This document shows positions 8,331-16,595 of a stretch of DNA of 64,000 bases, piece by piece (position 1 is the first letter of the stretch; every line of letters begins with the position of its first letter). The notes beneath the pieces were generated by a model. The model was not told where the DNA came from. It was given only the letters and a program-made list of their open reading frames with translations, and did not search any database. Origin of the DNA: Imbroritus primus (GTDB lineage Bacteria > Pseudomonadota > Gammaproteobacteria > Burkholderiales > Burkholderiaceae); NCBI RefSeq assembly GCF_964332355.1, contig NZ_OZ201293.1:2480001-2544000 (forward strand), read 5' to 3'. The translations under genes and the position numbers were made by a program.

Positions 8331-8414
8331 TCTTGTGTTCCCTGTGGGTAAGTAGCGTGGGGCTTTGATTGTAGGGGACTTGCGGGGTGCACGCAAACGC
8401 GCAGCCCCATTCCC

Positions 8415-9806
8415 CTACTGATCCAGCAGCTTAGGCTGTACCTGCGCGAGCTCGACATCGGCAGCGCCTTCGGCCAGCCGCACCTCGAGCCGCATGCGCG
8501 GACGCAGTGCTTCGGGATGGCGTATGGCGCGGCCGCGCGGATCGAGCAGCACGGCATATCCGCGCTCGAGGGTCCGTTGCGGATTGAGCAGTTCGAGCGC
8601 GGCTTGAGCCTGCTGGACGACGGCGGTGGCCTGCCGGGTTTCGGCCTGCATACGCTGGCGCAAGCGCCAGCCGATCTGTTCCAACCGGCTGCGCAAGCGT
8701 GCCGGATCTGGGCGGACAGCCCGCAACCGCATGGCCTGGAGACCATGCCGGTGCTGCTGGCTGGCTAGCCGACGCTGCATGGCATCGGCCAGGCGTCGTG
8801 CGCACTCGTCCACGCGCACGCGCCGGGCACGCAGTTCGGCCTGCGGGCTGCGCACGCGGCGCGCCAGCCAGTCGGTCGCCTGCTGGCGCCGTTCCAGTCC
8901 ACGGCGCATGGCGGCGGCCAGCGCAGTCCAGCCGCCGGCCAGTTCTCGCAGCTTCTGGGCGCGATCCGGGCTGACCAGTTCGGCTGCGGCCGTGGGCGTG
9001 GGCGCACGCACGTCGGCGACAAAATCGGCGATGGTGATATCCGTCTCGTGACCGACACCGCATACCACGGGGATGGGCGAGCGGCAGATGGCCGCGGCGA
9101 CTGCTTCTTCGTTGAAACTCCACAAGTCCTCGATGCTCCCGCCGCCACGGCACAGTAGCAGAACGTCCACTTCGCCACGCCGCCCGGCGGTGTCGAGCAT
9201 GGCGGCGATGCGGTCGGCCGCGCCCACGCCCTGCACGGGTACCGGATAAACCACCACCGGAATATGCGGCGCACGGCGCGCCAGCGTCGTCAGCACATCG
9301 CGCAAGGCAGCCGCCTGCAGCGAAGTAATCACGCCGATGGCGCGCGGCGGCTGCGGGAGTGGCCGTTTGCGGCTGGCGTCGAACAGTCCTTCCGCCTCCA
9401 GCTTGGCCTTGAGGCGCAAAAAAGCTTCATACAGATTGCCCAGCCCGGCCCGGCGCACCGCTTCCACGCTCAACTGCAGTTCACCACGCGGTTCATAGAG
9501 CGACACCAGGGCGCGTACCTCCACGGCCTCGCCCTCGCGCGGCGTGAAATCCACGTGCTGGTTGCGTCCCCGGAACATCACGCAGCGGATCTGCGCCTGC
9601 TTGTCCTTGAGCGAAAAATACCAGTGCCCGCTGGCCGCACGCGTGAAGTTGGAGATTTCGCCGCGGATCCAGGCCAGCGGGAAGCTGCGCTGCAAGACCC
9701 CACCAATGGCACGGTTAAGTTCGCCCACAGAAATTACTTCGCGCGCAAGACTGCCGCCAGCATCGCCGCTGAAAGAAGATCCGTTGGTCTCGAACGGCTC
9801 AGACAT
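8415..9806 (-). CDS. xseA: Exodeoxyribonuclease VII large subunit
   Basis: This is the large subunit of ExoVII, which degrades single-stranded DNA from both ends and acts in recombination and mismatch repair. The product has about 463 residues. It opens with an OB-fold domain (ISVGELNRAIGGVLQRSFPLAWIRGEISNF). The catalytic region follows with GVITSLQAAALRDVLTTLARRAPHIPVVVYPVPVQG, LCRGGGSIEDLWSFNEE and GVGHETDITIADFVADVRAPTPTAAAE, then a coiled-coil and NPQRTLERGYAVL. The start is placed at MSEPFETN (9806); the frame is open to 9839 and neither start has a strong ribosome-binding site. The small subunit xseB is not in this window. Confidence 0.94.
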   Translation of the reverse strand: MSEPFETNGSSFSGDAGGSLAREVISVGELNRAIGGVLQRSFPLAWIRGEISNFTRAASGHWYFSLKDKQAQIRCVMFRGRNQHVDFTPREGEAVEVRALVSLYEPRGELQLSVEAVRRAGLGNLYEAFLRLKAKLEAEGLFDASRKRPLPQPPRAIGVITSLQAAALRDVLTTLARRAPHIPVVVYPVPVQGVGAADRIAAMLDTAGRRGEVDVLLLCRGGGSIEDLWSFNEEAVAAAICRSPIPVVCGVGHETDITIADFVADVRAPTPTAAAELVSPDRAQKLRELAGGWTALAAAMRRGLERRQQATDWLARRVRSPQAELRARRVRVDECARRLADAMQRRLASQQHRHGLQAMRLRAVRPDPARLRSRLEQIGWRLRQRMQAETRQATAVVQQAQAALELLNPQRTLERGYAVLLDPRGRAIRHPEALRPRMRLEVRLAEGAADVELAQVQPKLLDQ

Positions 9807-10301
9807 GTCCACAGCCAAAAGTTGTGTGTAGGCCAACATTCCCCGCCAATACCCCCTCGCGGGAAGCCGCGCATATACGCATCAATGCCCTGTTTATTAA
9901 GGAAATTTTCATGAATCCAGGTCCCTCTAGCGCATGCTCTCACGGGCATGTCGCGATGGATTGGCGCATCTGCACAACGATATTCACAGAGTTATCCACA
10001 CTTTTAGGGGGAGTCGGTCGAAGCACGGTTCGCATATTGCCGGAACATCACTTTCCGCCCCTCTGACGCGACCCGCAGGAGACTTGCCAGACTGACCACC
10101 ACGAGAGAATACCTCGCACACCCTGCCTGCACAAAAAGTGAGCATCGCCTCACAAAATATTTAAAATCAAAGGCTTATCGCTGTTGTCCGGCAGTTTTCC
10201 ACAGAACATCCACAGTTCTGTCCGGTAACGCTGTGGACATCCAGGCGGATTCCTTTCCAAGCACGTGCCCCGACGCGCAGTCAGCCGCCGCGGCGTGCGA
10301 A
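9807..10301. promoter_or_regulatory. DnaA-box-rich intergenic region upstream of xseA
   Basis: This 495-base non-coding stretch holds one perfect DnaA box, TTATCCACA (9992-10000), next to TATTCACAG (9981-9989). An AT-rich patch around 10152-10170 follows. A cluster of near-boxes comes next: TTTTCCACA at 10195, CATCCACAG at 10207, TGTGGACAT at 10232. The right part is copy A of an element repeated upstream of exbB. No gene is visible. The role (DnaA titration, regulation of xseA, or a relic promoter) is unknown. Confidence 0.5.
10161..10239 (+). repeat. 79-bp element, copy A
   Basis: This aligns without gaps to 13188-13266, with 57 of 79 bases identical by hand count. Shared blocks are TTAAAATCA, TTGTCCGG, TCCACA, CATCCACAG, CTGTCCG and TGTGGA. 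Copy B lies upstream of exbB, where TTAAAAT may act as a -10. Copy A faces the 3' end of marR and so would be an orphan promoter. Confidence 0.7.
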
Positions 10302-10730
10302 TTAACGCTTGCCGCCCAGATCATCGCCCAGCGCATGAAGCGCCTGCGCCAACGCGGGAAGCATTTCCCAATGGCGGGCCGCCAGCATGTCAAGACACTT
10401 CCGGCCGCGGGCTGTCATGTGCACCTCGACCTGCCGGCGGTCGGTCACGCTGTGCACGCGCCGCACCAGCCCGAGATCTTCACAACGCGTGATCAGCGCA
10501 ACGACCCCGTGCGGCTGGGACTGCAGGCGCTCCGCCAGTTCACTGATCGTGGCCCAGTCCCGCCCTGGAAATCCTCCGAGATGGACGAGGACCTGGTACT
10601 GCAAGACGGTAATGCCAGCCTCCTTGGCTGCTTCTTCGCTAAAACGCAGGAAGTGCCGCAATCGGTAACGGAACTCGGAGAGGAGCTCGAGCGTTTCCTT
10701 CGGCATGACGGGTGCGGTTTTACGTGGCAT
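10302..10730 (-). CDS. MarR family transcriptional regulator
   Basis: The 142-residue product is a winged-helix dimeric repressor type. The recognition region reads TISELAERLQSQPHGVVALITRCEDLGLVRR, followed by the wing SVTDRRQVEVHMTARG. Helices rich in Leu/Ala at both ends form the dimer interface. It is divergent from tctBA, and MarR proteins usually control the neighbouring divergent gene, so it probably regulates the tricarboxylate transporter in response to a carboxylate or aromatic ligand (inference). An imperfect inverted repeat at 10897-10915 is a candidate operator. Start 10730 (MPRKTAP) is chosen over an upstream open extension; the ribosome-binding site is weak either way. Confidence 0.88.
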   Translation of the reverse strand: MPRKTAPVMPKETLELLSEFRYRLRHFLRFSEEAAKEAGITVLQYQVLVHLGGFPGRDWATISELAERLQSQPHGVVALITRCEDLGLVRRVHSVTDRRQVEVHMTARGRKCLDMLAARHWEMLPALAQALHALGDDLGGKR

Positions 10731-11079
10731 GGCATCAAAACAGGGCTGGTCGATCCGGATGTAGCGCGTAACGAATCTATCACATGCCCGGCGGCACGCG
10801 CTTACCTCACCTGGGTCCGCGACGCTCTTCGTGCAGCGCACCGCCAGATCGGGATTACCCGGCGCCTAGGGTAATACCTCATGCTGTGATGTAATTTATG
10901 TCATACCATGACTTAAATCTTCTGAAGACCTGATTTCCTCAGAGCGTTGCTCTCGAGGCGAATGCCGTGCGCGATGCGCATGGTGTCCACATGGCGGCCT
11001 ATGCACGCCCTGGCGGCACATCTTGCCGCCAAGAACCCTGATCCGCTGTGCCCATACGTCAACTCAAGATGGAGGTGTG
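10731..11079. other. Divergent marR/tctB control region
   Basis: The 349 bases between marR and tctB contain an AT-richer centre around 10875-10935 with the inverted repeat described separately. A strong GGAGG lies at 11071 just before tctB. No further gene is supported. Confidence 0.55.
10897..10915. promoter_or_regulatory. Candidate MarR operator
   Basis: The arms TATGTCAT and ATGACTTA (7 of 8 complementary) are separated by ACC in the AT-rich centre of the divergent region. Size and position fit a MarR-type site. The assignment to this MarR is an inference. Confidence 0.4.
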
Positions 11080-11550
11080 ATGCGTCGTTCGTTAAAAATT
11101 CGCAGCCAGAAAGGCTTCGCTGCCGGCCTGCTTTACATGGTCGTCGGCGCAAGCGTGTCGTATGTCTCAACCGGCTACACGATGGGCACTGCAGCCCGCA
11201 TGGGGCCCGGGTATTTTCCCTTCTGGCTGGGGATCATCCTTGCCGTGATCGGCGTGATCGTGCTGCTTCAATCGCTACGGATCAGTGCGGAGCGCGACAC
11301 CATTCCGCATCTCGATATGCGCACCACGGTCTGGGTGCTCGGTTCGGTAGTGCTGTTCGGCCTGCTACTGCGGCCTCTCGGTCTGGCGCTCTCGCTGGTG
11401 CTGATGGTGATTCTCGCCAGCATGGCCAGCCATGAGTTCGGCTGGAAAGGCGCGGTGCTGAACGCGTTGCTGCTGCTGTCCATCTCGCTCGGGGCGTTCA
11501 TCTATGGCCTCAACCTCCAACTGCCAGTCTGGCCGTCGTTTATCGAGTGA
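11080..11550 (+). CDS. tctB: Tripartite tricarboxylate transporter small membrane subunit TctB
   Basis: This is the small integral-membrane component of the TctABC secondary transporter, which imports tri- or dicarboxylates with a periplasmic binding protein. The 156-residue product has four predicted membrane segments, starting near GFAAGLLYMVVGASVSYVST and ending with ALLLLSISLGAFIYGLNL. It also carries the family motif YTMGTAARMGPGYFPFWLG near residue 33. Start 11080 has GGAGG 5-9 bases upstream. It is followed 8 bases later by tctA. The receptor gene is not adjacent; a Bug-type receptor lies at 25359. Confidence 0.9.
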   Translation: MRRSLKIRSQKGFAAGLLYMVVGASVSYVSTGYTMGTAARMGPGYFPFWLGIILAVIGVIVLLQSLRISAERDTIPHLDMRTTVWVLGSVVLFGLLLRPLGLALSLVLMVILASMASHEFGWKGAVLNALLLLSISLGAFIYGLNLQLPVWPSFIE

Positions 11551-11558
11551 GGTGAGAC

Positions 11559-13061
11559 ATGGAACTGATTGACCACCTCATGCTCGGTTTCTCGACCGCA
11601 CTCAGCTTGCAGAACGTCACCTATGCCTTTGTCGGATGCCTGCTCGGCACACTCATCGGTGTGCTGCCCGGGCTCGGTCCGTCGGCAACCATCGCCATGC
11701 TGCTGCCGGCCACGTACGCCTTGCCCCCGGTGGCTGCGCTCATCATGCTGGCCGGCATTTACTACGGCGCGCAGTACGGCGGATCGACAACGGCAATTCT
11801 GGTGAACCTGCCCGGGGAATCGTCGTCTGTCGTCACCGCCATCGACGGATACCAGATGGCGCGCAAGGGACGTGCCGGTGTCGCATTGGCCACCGCCGGA
11901 ATCAGCTCCTTCGCAGCCGGCTGCGTGGCCACGCTGGTGCTGGCTGCGTTTGCGACACCGATGTCGGAACTGGCGTTCAAATTCGGTCCCGCCGAATATT
12001 TTTCGCTGATGGTGCTGGGCCTGATCGGCGCGGTCGTGCTGGCATCCGGTTCGCTGATCAAGGCCGTCGGCATGATCATCCTCGGACTGATCTTTGGCCT
12101 GGTTGGTACCGATGTCAACTCGGGCGCGGCACGCTTCTCCTTCGATATTCCGGAACTGACGGACGGCCTGAATTTCGTGGCGCTGGCCATGGGCCTGTTC
12201 GGTTTTGCCGAAATCATCATCAACCTCGAGCAGCGCGAGAAGCGCGAGACGTTTACCAACCGCATCACCAACCTCTTTCCGGCAGCACGCGATTTCCGGC
12301 GCATGTGGCCGGCGGTGGTCCGCGGCACGACCATCGGCACCCTGCTCGGCATCCTGCCCGGCGGCGGCGCGACGCTCTCGTCGTTTGCGGCCTATACGGT
12401 GGAGAAGAAGCTGTCGAAGTATCCGGAGGAATTCGGCAAGGGCGCCATCGAAGGGGTGGCAGGTCCGGAGGCCGCCAACAATGCCGGCTCGCAGACCTCG
12501 TTCATTCCGCTGCTGACGCTCGGCATTCCGTCGAATGTGGTGATGGCGCTGATGGTGGGTGCCATGACGATCCACAACATCCAGCCCGGCCCGCAGGTGA
12601 TGACGAGCGACCCGGCGCTGTTCTGGGGCCTGATCGCCTCGATGTGGATCGGCAACCTGATGCTCATCGTGCTGAACCTGCCGATGATCGGCCTGTGGGT
12701 CAAGCTGCTCAAGGTGCCGTACCGCTATCTGTATCCGGCGATCCTGGTGTTCTGTTCGATTGGCGTGTACTCGGTCAACAACAATACCTTCGATGTCTTC
12801 CAGGCAGCCGCCTTCGGCCTCATCGGCTATGTCTTCGTCAAGCTGGCGCTGGAACCCGCACCACTGCTGCTCGGCTTCGTGCTCGGGCCGATGATGGAGG
12901 AGAACTTCCGGCGTGCGATGCTGCTGTCGCGCGGTGATTTCTCGGTCTTCGTGACACGGCCCATCTCGGTGTCGCTGCTGATCGGCGCGGCATTGCTGGT
13001 GGCCATCGTCGCGCTGCCCGCCGTGCGGCAGACCCGCGAAGTCGCCTTCCAGGAAGAGTAG
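11559..13061 (+). CDS. tctA: Tripartite tricarboxylate transporter large membrane subunit TctA
   Basis: This is the large permease of the TctABC system in the inner membrane, driven by an ion gradient. The 500-residue product has about a dozen hydrophobic segments. It shows both family signature regions: GVLPGLGPSATIAMLLPATY near residue 34, with AGIYYGAQYGGSTTAILVNLPGE, and the internal repeat GILPGGGATLSSFAAYTVEKK near 267. The motif EGVAGPEAANNAGSQTSFIPLLTLGIPSN follows. Length is typical. It is translationally close to tctB (GGTGAG before ATG). A GC hairpin at 13073-13098 follows the stop codon. Substrate specificity cannot be read from the sequence. Confidence 0.95.
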   Translation: MELIDHLMLGFSTALSLQNVTYAFVGCLLGTLIGVLPGLGPSATIAMLLPATYALPPVAALIMLAGIYYGAQYGGSTTAILVNLPGESSSVVTAIDGYQMARKGRAGVALATAGISSFAAGCVATLVLAAFATPMSELAFKFGPAEYFSLMVLGLIGAVVLASGSLIKAVGMIILGLIFGLVGTDVNSGAARFSFDIPELTDGLNFVALAMGLFGFAEIIINLEQREKRETFTNRITNLFPAARDFRRMWPAVVRGTTIGTLLGILPGGGATLSSFAAYTVEKKLSKYPEEFGKGAIEGVAGPEAANNAGSQTSFIPLLTLGIPSNVVMALMVGAMTIHNIQPGPQVMTSDPALFWGLIASMWIGNLMLIVLNLPMIGLWVKLLKVPYRYLYPAILVFCSIGVYSVNNNTFDVFQAAAFGLIGYVFVKLALEPAPLLLGFVLGPMMEENFRRAMLLSRGDFSVFVTRPISVSLLIGAALLVAIVALPAVRQTREVAFQEE

Positions 13062-13072
13062 GAGGACCGCCA

Positions 13073-13098
13073 CCCCGGCATGGAGCCACATGCCGGGG
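13073..13098 (+). terminator. Hairpin after tctA
   Basis: A perfect 10-bp stem CCCCGGCATG/CATGCCGGGG with loop GAGCCA lies 12 bases after the tctA stop. There is no T-run, so it may be an mRNA-end stabiliser or a weak terminator. Confidence 0.5.
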
Positions 13099-13187
13099 CC
13101 AGAGGCGAAGACCCGCCCGCGCGCCTGCCTGCACCGTCATGCCTGCCACACACCTGCCCAAAAAATAGGCGCACCTCTGCGCATCTT

Positions 13188-13266
13188 TTAAAATCATCGG
13201 GTTAGGTCACTTGTCCGGGACTTGTCCACATGCCATCCACAGTGCTGTCCGCCACACTTGTGGAAA
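13188..13266 (+). repeat. 79-bp element, copy B (upstream of exbB)
   Basis: This is the partner of copy A at 10161-10239. It has TTAAAAT (a possible -10), TTGTCCACA, CATCCACAG and TTGTGGAAA. It lies about 160 bases upstream of the exbB start in the same orientation as exbB, so it may be the native exbB control region. Confidence 0.7.
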
Positions 13267-13427
13267 GCCGGGACCGCTGCTGTCTTGCCCCGATGCACAC
13301 CGCGCGGTAGAGTGCACCCTGTTTTGTGCACCGCAGGCGCGTGTCAACCGTGTCATGCGTGCCCGTGCCGGATGGCGTTCCGCGAGCGTAATCCGACGCG
13401 TCCGCTCACCATCCGACCGAGGTTCCC

Positions 13428-14051
13428 GTGTTCGCCATCATCCAAGCCGCCGGCTGGCCCATCTGGCCGCTGCTCCTGGCCTCCGTCATTGCCCTGGCGC
13501 TGATCGTCGAGCGCTTTGTCTCGCTGCAACGCAAGAAGATCCTGCCCGCCCGCCTGTATGAAGAAGCCTTGCAGGTCGCGCATCAGCGCCGCGCAACGCC
13601 GGAAGTCGTGAATACGCTGGAACAGAATTCCCCGCTTGGCCGCGTGCTGGCTGCCGGCCTGCGCCATGTGGTTCTACATCCACACACCACGCGCGACGCC
13701 GCGAAGGAAGCGGTGGAAGAAGCCGGCCGTCGCGTGGCGCATCAGCTCGAACGGTATCTCAATGCCCTCGGCACCATCGCCGCAGTCGCACCATTGCTGG
13801 GCCTGCTTGGCACGGTCATCGGCATGATCGAGATCTTCGGCAGCCAGTCGGCAGGCGGCAGTACCAATCCGCAACAACTGGCGCACGGTATCTCGATCGC
13901 CTTGTACAACACCGCCTTCGGCCTGATCGTGGCGATTCCCGCCCTGATCGCGTGGCGTCACTTCCGCCGTACAGTGGACGACTACGTGGCAGAGCTGGAG
14001 CATCGCGCCACCATGTATCTCGACGCGATCCTGCCGGTCCGGCACGGCTGA
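13428..14051 (+). CDS. exbB: ExbB/TolQ/MotA-type proton channel protein
   Basis: This is an inner-membrane subunit of the proton-driven energy transducer that powers TonB-dependent uptake. The 207-residue product has three membrane segments: residues about 10-28, then 115-137 (LGTIAAVAPLLGLLGTVIGMIEIF), then 158-178 (GISIALYNTAFGLIVAIPALIAW). The latter two carry the conserved ExbB motifs. The start is GTG at 13428, with GAGG 5-8 bases upstream. ExbD follows 13 bases later. No tonB is present here. Assignment to Exb rather than Tol rests on the short ExbB/ExbD pair without tolA or tolB. Confidence 0.92.
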   Translation: MFAIIQAAGWPIWPLLLASVIALALIVERFVSLQRKKILPARLYEEALQVAHQRRATPEVVNTLEQNSPLGRVLAAGLRHVVLHPHTTRDAAKEAVEEAGRRVAHQLERYLNALGTIAAVAPLLGLLGTVIGMIEIFGSQSAGGSTNPQQLAHGISIALYNTAFGLIVAIPALIAWRHFRRTVDDYVAELEHRATMYLDAILPVRHG

Positions 14052-14064
14052 ACGGACGGACCGC

Positions 14065-14490
14065 ATGCGATTCCGTCCACATGCCCGGCGCGAAGAACCG
14101 GAAATCAACCTGATTCCGCTGATCGACGTGCTGCTGGTGATCCTGATCTTCCTGATGGTCACCACCACTTATTCGAAATACACCGAACTGCAGATCCAGC
14201 TGCCGACTGCCGACACGGAGCGCGCACAGGAACGTCCGCGCGAGATTGTCATGGGCATCAGTGCAGGCGGCGATTACTCCATCGACCGCAAGCGCATCGA
14301 CAACCCTTCCGTCGCGACCCTGGCGTCCGCCCTCGGTGCCGCCCGGCAGGCGGCTAGCGGCGAGCCCGTACTGATCATCAGTGCGGATGCGCAGGCCGCC
14401 CACCAGATGGTAGTCACTGCCATGCAGGCCGCGCGTGAAGCGGGGCTCGACCGGCTGACCTTTGCCGCGCAAACGCAAACAGCCCGCTGA
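14065..14490 (+). CDS. exbD: ExbD/TolR family energy transducer protein
   Basis: This is the partner of ExbB in the proton channel. The 141-residue product has a short cytoplasmic N-terminus, then one membrane helix with the essential aspartate in NLIPLIDVLLVILIFLM (D21), then a periplasmic domain. Length and order fit the family. The gene lies in a run exbB-exbD-lpxK with gaps of 13 and 2 bases, so the three are probably co-transcribed. Confidence 0.93.
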   Translation: MRFRPHARREEPEINLIPLIDVLLVILIFLMVTTTYSKYTELQIQLPTADTERAQERPREIVMGISAGGDYSIDRKRIDNPSVATLASALGAARQAASGEPVLIISADAQAAHQMVVTAMQAAREAGLDRLTFAAQTQTAR

Positions 14491-14492
14491 TC

Positions 14493-15584
14493 ATGCCCAA
14501 CGCCCAGCCGACATCGCGCCCGGCCTTCCGCACCACGCTGGGTACGCGCATCAGCACCTTCATTACGCGGCAATGGCAGCGACGCGGCGTCCTGGCCTGG
14601 TCCCTGCTGCCGCTCGGCCTGCTGTTTCGCCTGATCGCCAGCGTGCGCCGCGTGGCATACCGGCGTGGCTGGCTGAGGTCGATACGTGTCCCGGTGCCCG
14701 TGGTGATCGTCGGCAACGTGACGGTCGGCGGAGCAGGCAAGACACCGGCCGTGATCGCGCTCGTGCAGGGCCTGCTGGCCGCCGGACTGCGGCCGGGGGT
14801 GATTTCACGCGGCTACGGCGTGACACTCGAACGCCCGCGCCAGGTCAAGCCCGCCACGCCAGCCGGCGAGGTCGGCGACGAACCGTTGCTGATCGCCCGC
14901 GCCACGGGTGTGCCGGTGTGGGTATTTCCGGACCGCGTGGTCTGCGCACAGACCCTGCTGGCCTGCCACGCCAGTTGCAATGTGCTGGTGTGCGATGACG
15001 GCCTGCAGCATTACCGGTTGCAGCGCGATGTGGAAATCGTGGTGTTCGATAGCCGCCTCGGCGGCAACGGCTTGCCACTGCCGGCCGGACCGCTGCGCGA
15101 ACCGCTGGACCGCCCGCGCGATGCCACGCTGATGAATGACCCACACTTCATCGCTACACCTGACCGGCCCGGTACATTCGGTATGCGTCTGCTGCCCGAC
15201 GACGCCTGGCAGCTCAGCGATCCGCTGCTGCGCAAACCGCTGCCTGCCTTTGCCGGGCAGCGCGTCTTCGCTGCGGCGGGCATTGGCCATCCGGAACGCT
15301 TCTTCGCCACCATACGCAGCGCCGGCCTGCAGCCGGACACGCTCGCCCTCCCGGATCATTACGATTTTTCGGCCGACCCTTTTGTCACGCCGGCGGCCGA
15401 ACAGGCCGACGTCATCCTGATCACCGAAAAGGATGCCGTAAAATGCGAGCATCTGACTGATCCGCGCATCTGGGTCGTCCCGACGACGCCGGTCATCGAT
15501 GCCGGCCTGATCGATCTGGTGCGCGACCGCGTGGCAGCCCATGGCGCTGCCCGCGACCCCGCTCAAGGAACCCACCATGGATAA
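14493..15584 (+). CDS. lpxK: Tetraacyldisaccharide 4'-kinase
   Basis: The enzyme phosphorylates the 4' position of the lipid A disaccharide at the inner membrane, making lipid IVA. The 363-residue product has an N-terminal hydrophobic stretch (WSLLPLGLLFRLIA) and the P-loop VGNVTVGGAGKTP near residue 72. It also has the family motifs ISRGYG, DEPLLIA, VCDDGLQHYRL and LPAGPLREP, and ends with PDHYDF and LITEKDAVKC. It starts 2 bases after exbD and overlaps the next gene by 8 bases. Confidence 0.95.
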   Translation: MPNAQPTSRPAFRTTLGTRISTFITRQWQRRGVLAWSLLPLGLLFRLIASVRRVAYRRGWLRSIRVPVPVVIVGNVTVGGAGKTPAVIALVQGLLAAGLRPGVISRGYGVTLERPRQVKPATPAGEVGDEPLLIARATGVPVWVFPDRVVCAQTLLACHASCNVLVCDDGLQHYRLQRDVEIVVFDSRLGGNGLPLPAGPLREPLDRPRDATLMNDPHFIATPDRPGTFGMRLLPDDAWQLSDPLLRKPLPAFAGQRVFAAAGIGHPERFFATIRSAGLQPDTLALPDHYDFSADPFVTPAAEQADVILITEKDAVKCEHLTDPRIWVVPTTPVIDAGLIDLVRDRVAAHGAARDPAQGTHHG

Positions 15585-15795
15585 CCGGCTGCTCGAAATC
15601 CTCGTCTGCCCGCTCTGCAAGAGCAAGCTCGAATATGACCGTAACGCCCAGGAACTGATCTGTCATGCCGACAAGCTCGCCTACCCGATCCGTGATGGCA
15701 TTCCCGTCATGCTGGCCGACGAGGCCCGCCAGACGGTGCCAGGCCGCGTGGTGACCCCGGTCGATCCCGTCGATCCGGCCCCGCCCGCCGCGTAA
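15577..15795 (+). CDS. Trm112 family small zinc-ribbon-like protein
   Basis: The 72-residue protein has the Trm112 fold signature LLEILVCPLCKSKLEYDRNAQELIC (C11, C14, C29) and YPIRDGIPVML. Homologues sit between lpxK and kdsB in many proteobacteria. In other organisms Trm112 activates methyltransferases; its bacterial role is not well defined. Start 15577 overlaps the lpxK end by 8 bases. Its stop codon overlaps the kdsB start as TAATG, so translation is probably coupled. The C-terminal tail is Pro/Val-rich and variable. Confidence 0.88.
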   Translation: MDNRLLEILVCPLCKSKLEYDRNAQELICHADKLAYPIRDGIPVMLADEARQTVPGRVVTPVDPVDPAPPAA

Positions 15796-16595
15796 TGCCA
15801 ACTGCCATGGCGCATGTTCCGTTCTCCGTCATCATCCCGGCGCGCATGGCCTCGACCCGCCTGCCGGGCAAGCCACTCGCCGACATCGCCGGCAAGCCAA
15901 TGGTCGTGCGCGTGGCTGAGCGCGCACACCGCGCCTCCGCCACGCGCGTGGTGGTCGCCACCGATGACGACGATGTCGTCACCGCCTGCCGCGCCAATGC
16001 CATCGAAGTCGTGATGACGCGTGCCGACCATCCGTCCGGTACCGACCGCCTGGCTGAAGTGGTCGAGCGCCTGGCCCTGCCCGACGACGAACTGGTCGTG
16101 AATGTGCAGGGCGACGAGCCGCTCATCGCACCCGCGCTCATCGACGCCGTCGCCCAGCAACTCGCGCAGCGCAGCGAATGTGCCATCTCGACCGCCGCCC
16201 ATGCAATCACGTCTCCAGAAGACATCTTCAATCCGAACGTGGTCAAGGTTGTGCTCGACCAGGCCGGCCGCGCCCACTATTTTTCCCGCGCGCCCATTCC
16301 GTGGTACCGCGACGGCTGGGCAGCCGACGCCAGCCCGGCGGCGCGCCCGCTGCCGCCTACCCCTGTGTACCGGCACATCGGCATCTACGCCTATCGCTGC
16401 GGTTTCCTGCGGCGTTATCCGACGCTTGCCGTGGCACCCACGGAAGCCGCCGAGTCGCTCGAACAGCTGCGCGCCATGTGGCATGGGGAGCGCATCGCCG
16501 TGATGATCTCGGATGCCCCGCCCGCGCCGGGCATCGATACGCCGGACGATCTCGCCTATGTGCGGGCCCACTGGGCGGAACTGTCGGCACGCTGA
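15795..16595 (+). CDS. kdsB: 3-deoxy-manno-octulosonate cytidylyltransferase
   Basis: The enzyme activates KDO as CMP-KDO for lipopolysaccharide inner-core synthesis. The 266-residue product shows FSVIIPARMASTRLPGKPLADIAGKPMVVRV at the nucleotide-binding start, then ATDDDDV, HPSGTDRLAEV, VNVQGDEPLI, and YRHIGIYAYR near residue 193. It ends with GIDTPDDL. Length fits the family. It overlaps the preceding gene (TAATG) and closes the exbB-to-kdsB run. The next gene, adk, is 385 bases away with its own promoter candidate. Confidence 0.96.
   Translation: MPTAMAHVPFSVIIPARMASTRLPGKPLADIAGKPMVVRVAERAHRASATRVVVATDDDDVVTACRANAIEVVMTRADHPSGTDRLAEVVERLALPDDELVVNVQGDEPLIAPALIDAVAQQLAQRSECAISTAAHAITSPEDIFNPNVVKVVLDQAGRAHYFSRAPIPWYRDGWAADASPAARPLPPTPVYRHIGIYAYRCGFLRRYPTLAVAPTEAAESLEQLRAMWHGERIAVMISDAPPAPGIDTPDDLAYVRAHWAELSAR

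Larger units (their letters stand above)
13062..13427. other. Intergenic region between tctA and exbB
   Basis: The 366 bases hold the tctA hairpin (13073-13098) and copy B of the 79-bp element (13188-13266). A GC-rich leader to the GTG start of exbB follows. I see no coding region in it. Confidence 0.6.

Noticed and set aside
9807..10301. Possible replication origin
   Set aside because: Despite DnaA-like boxes, no dnaA, dnaN, gyrB or rpmH lies nearby; kept only as a DnaA-box cluster finding.
11502..13091. Long minus-strand open frame opposite tctA
   Set aside because: Antisense shadow of tctA with composition rich in His/Gln/Arg and no ribosome-binding site.
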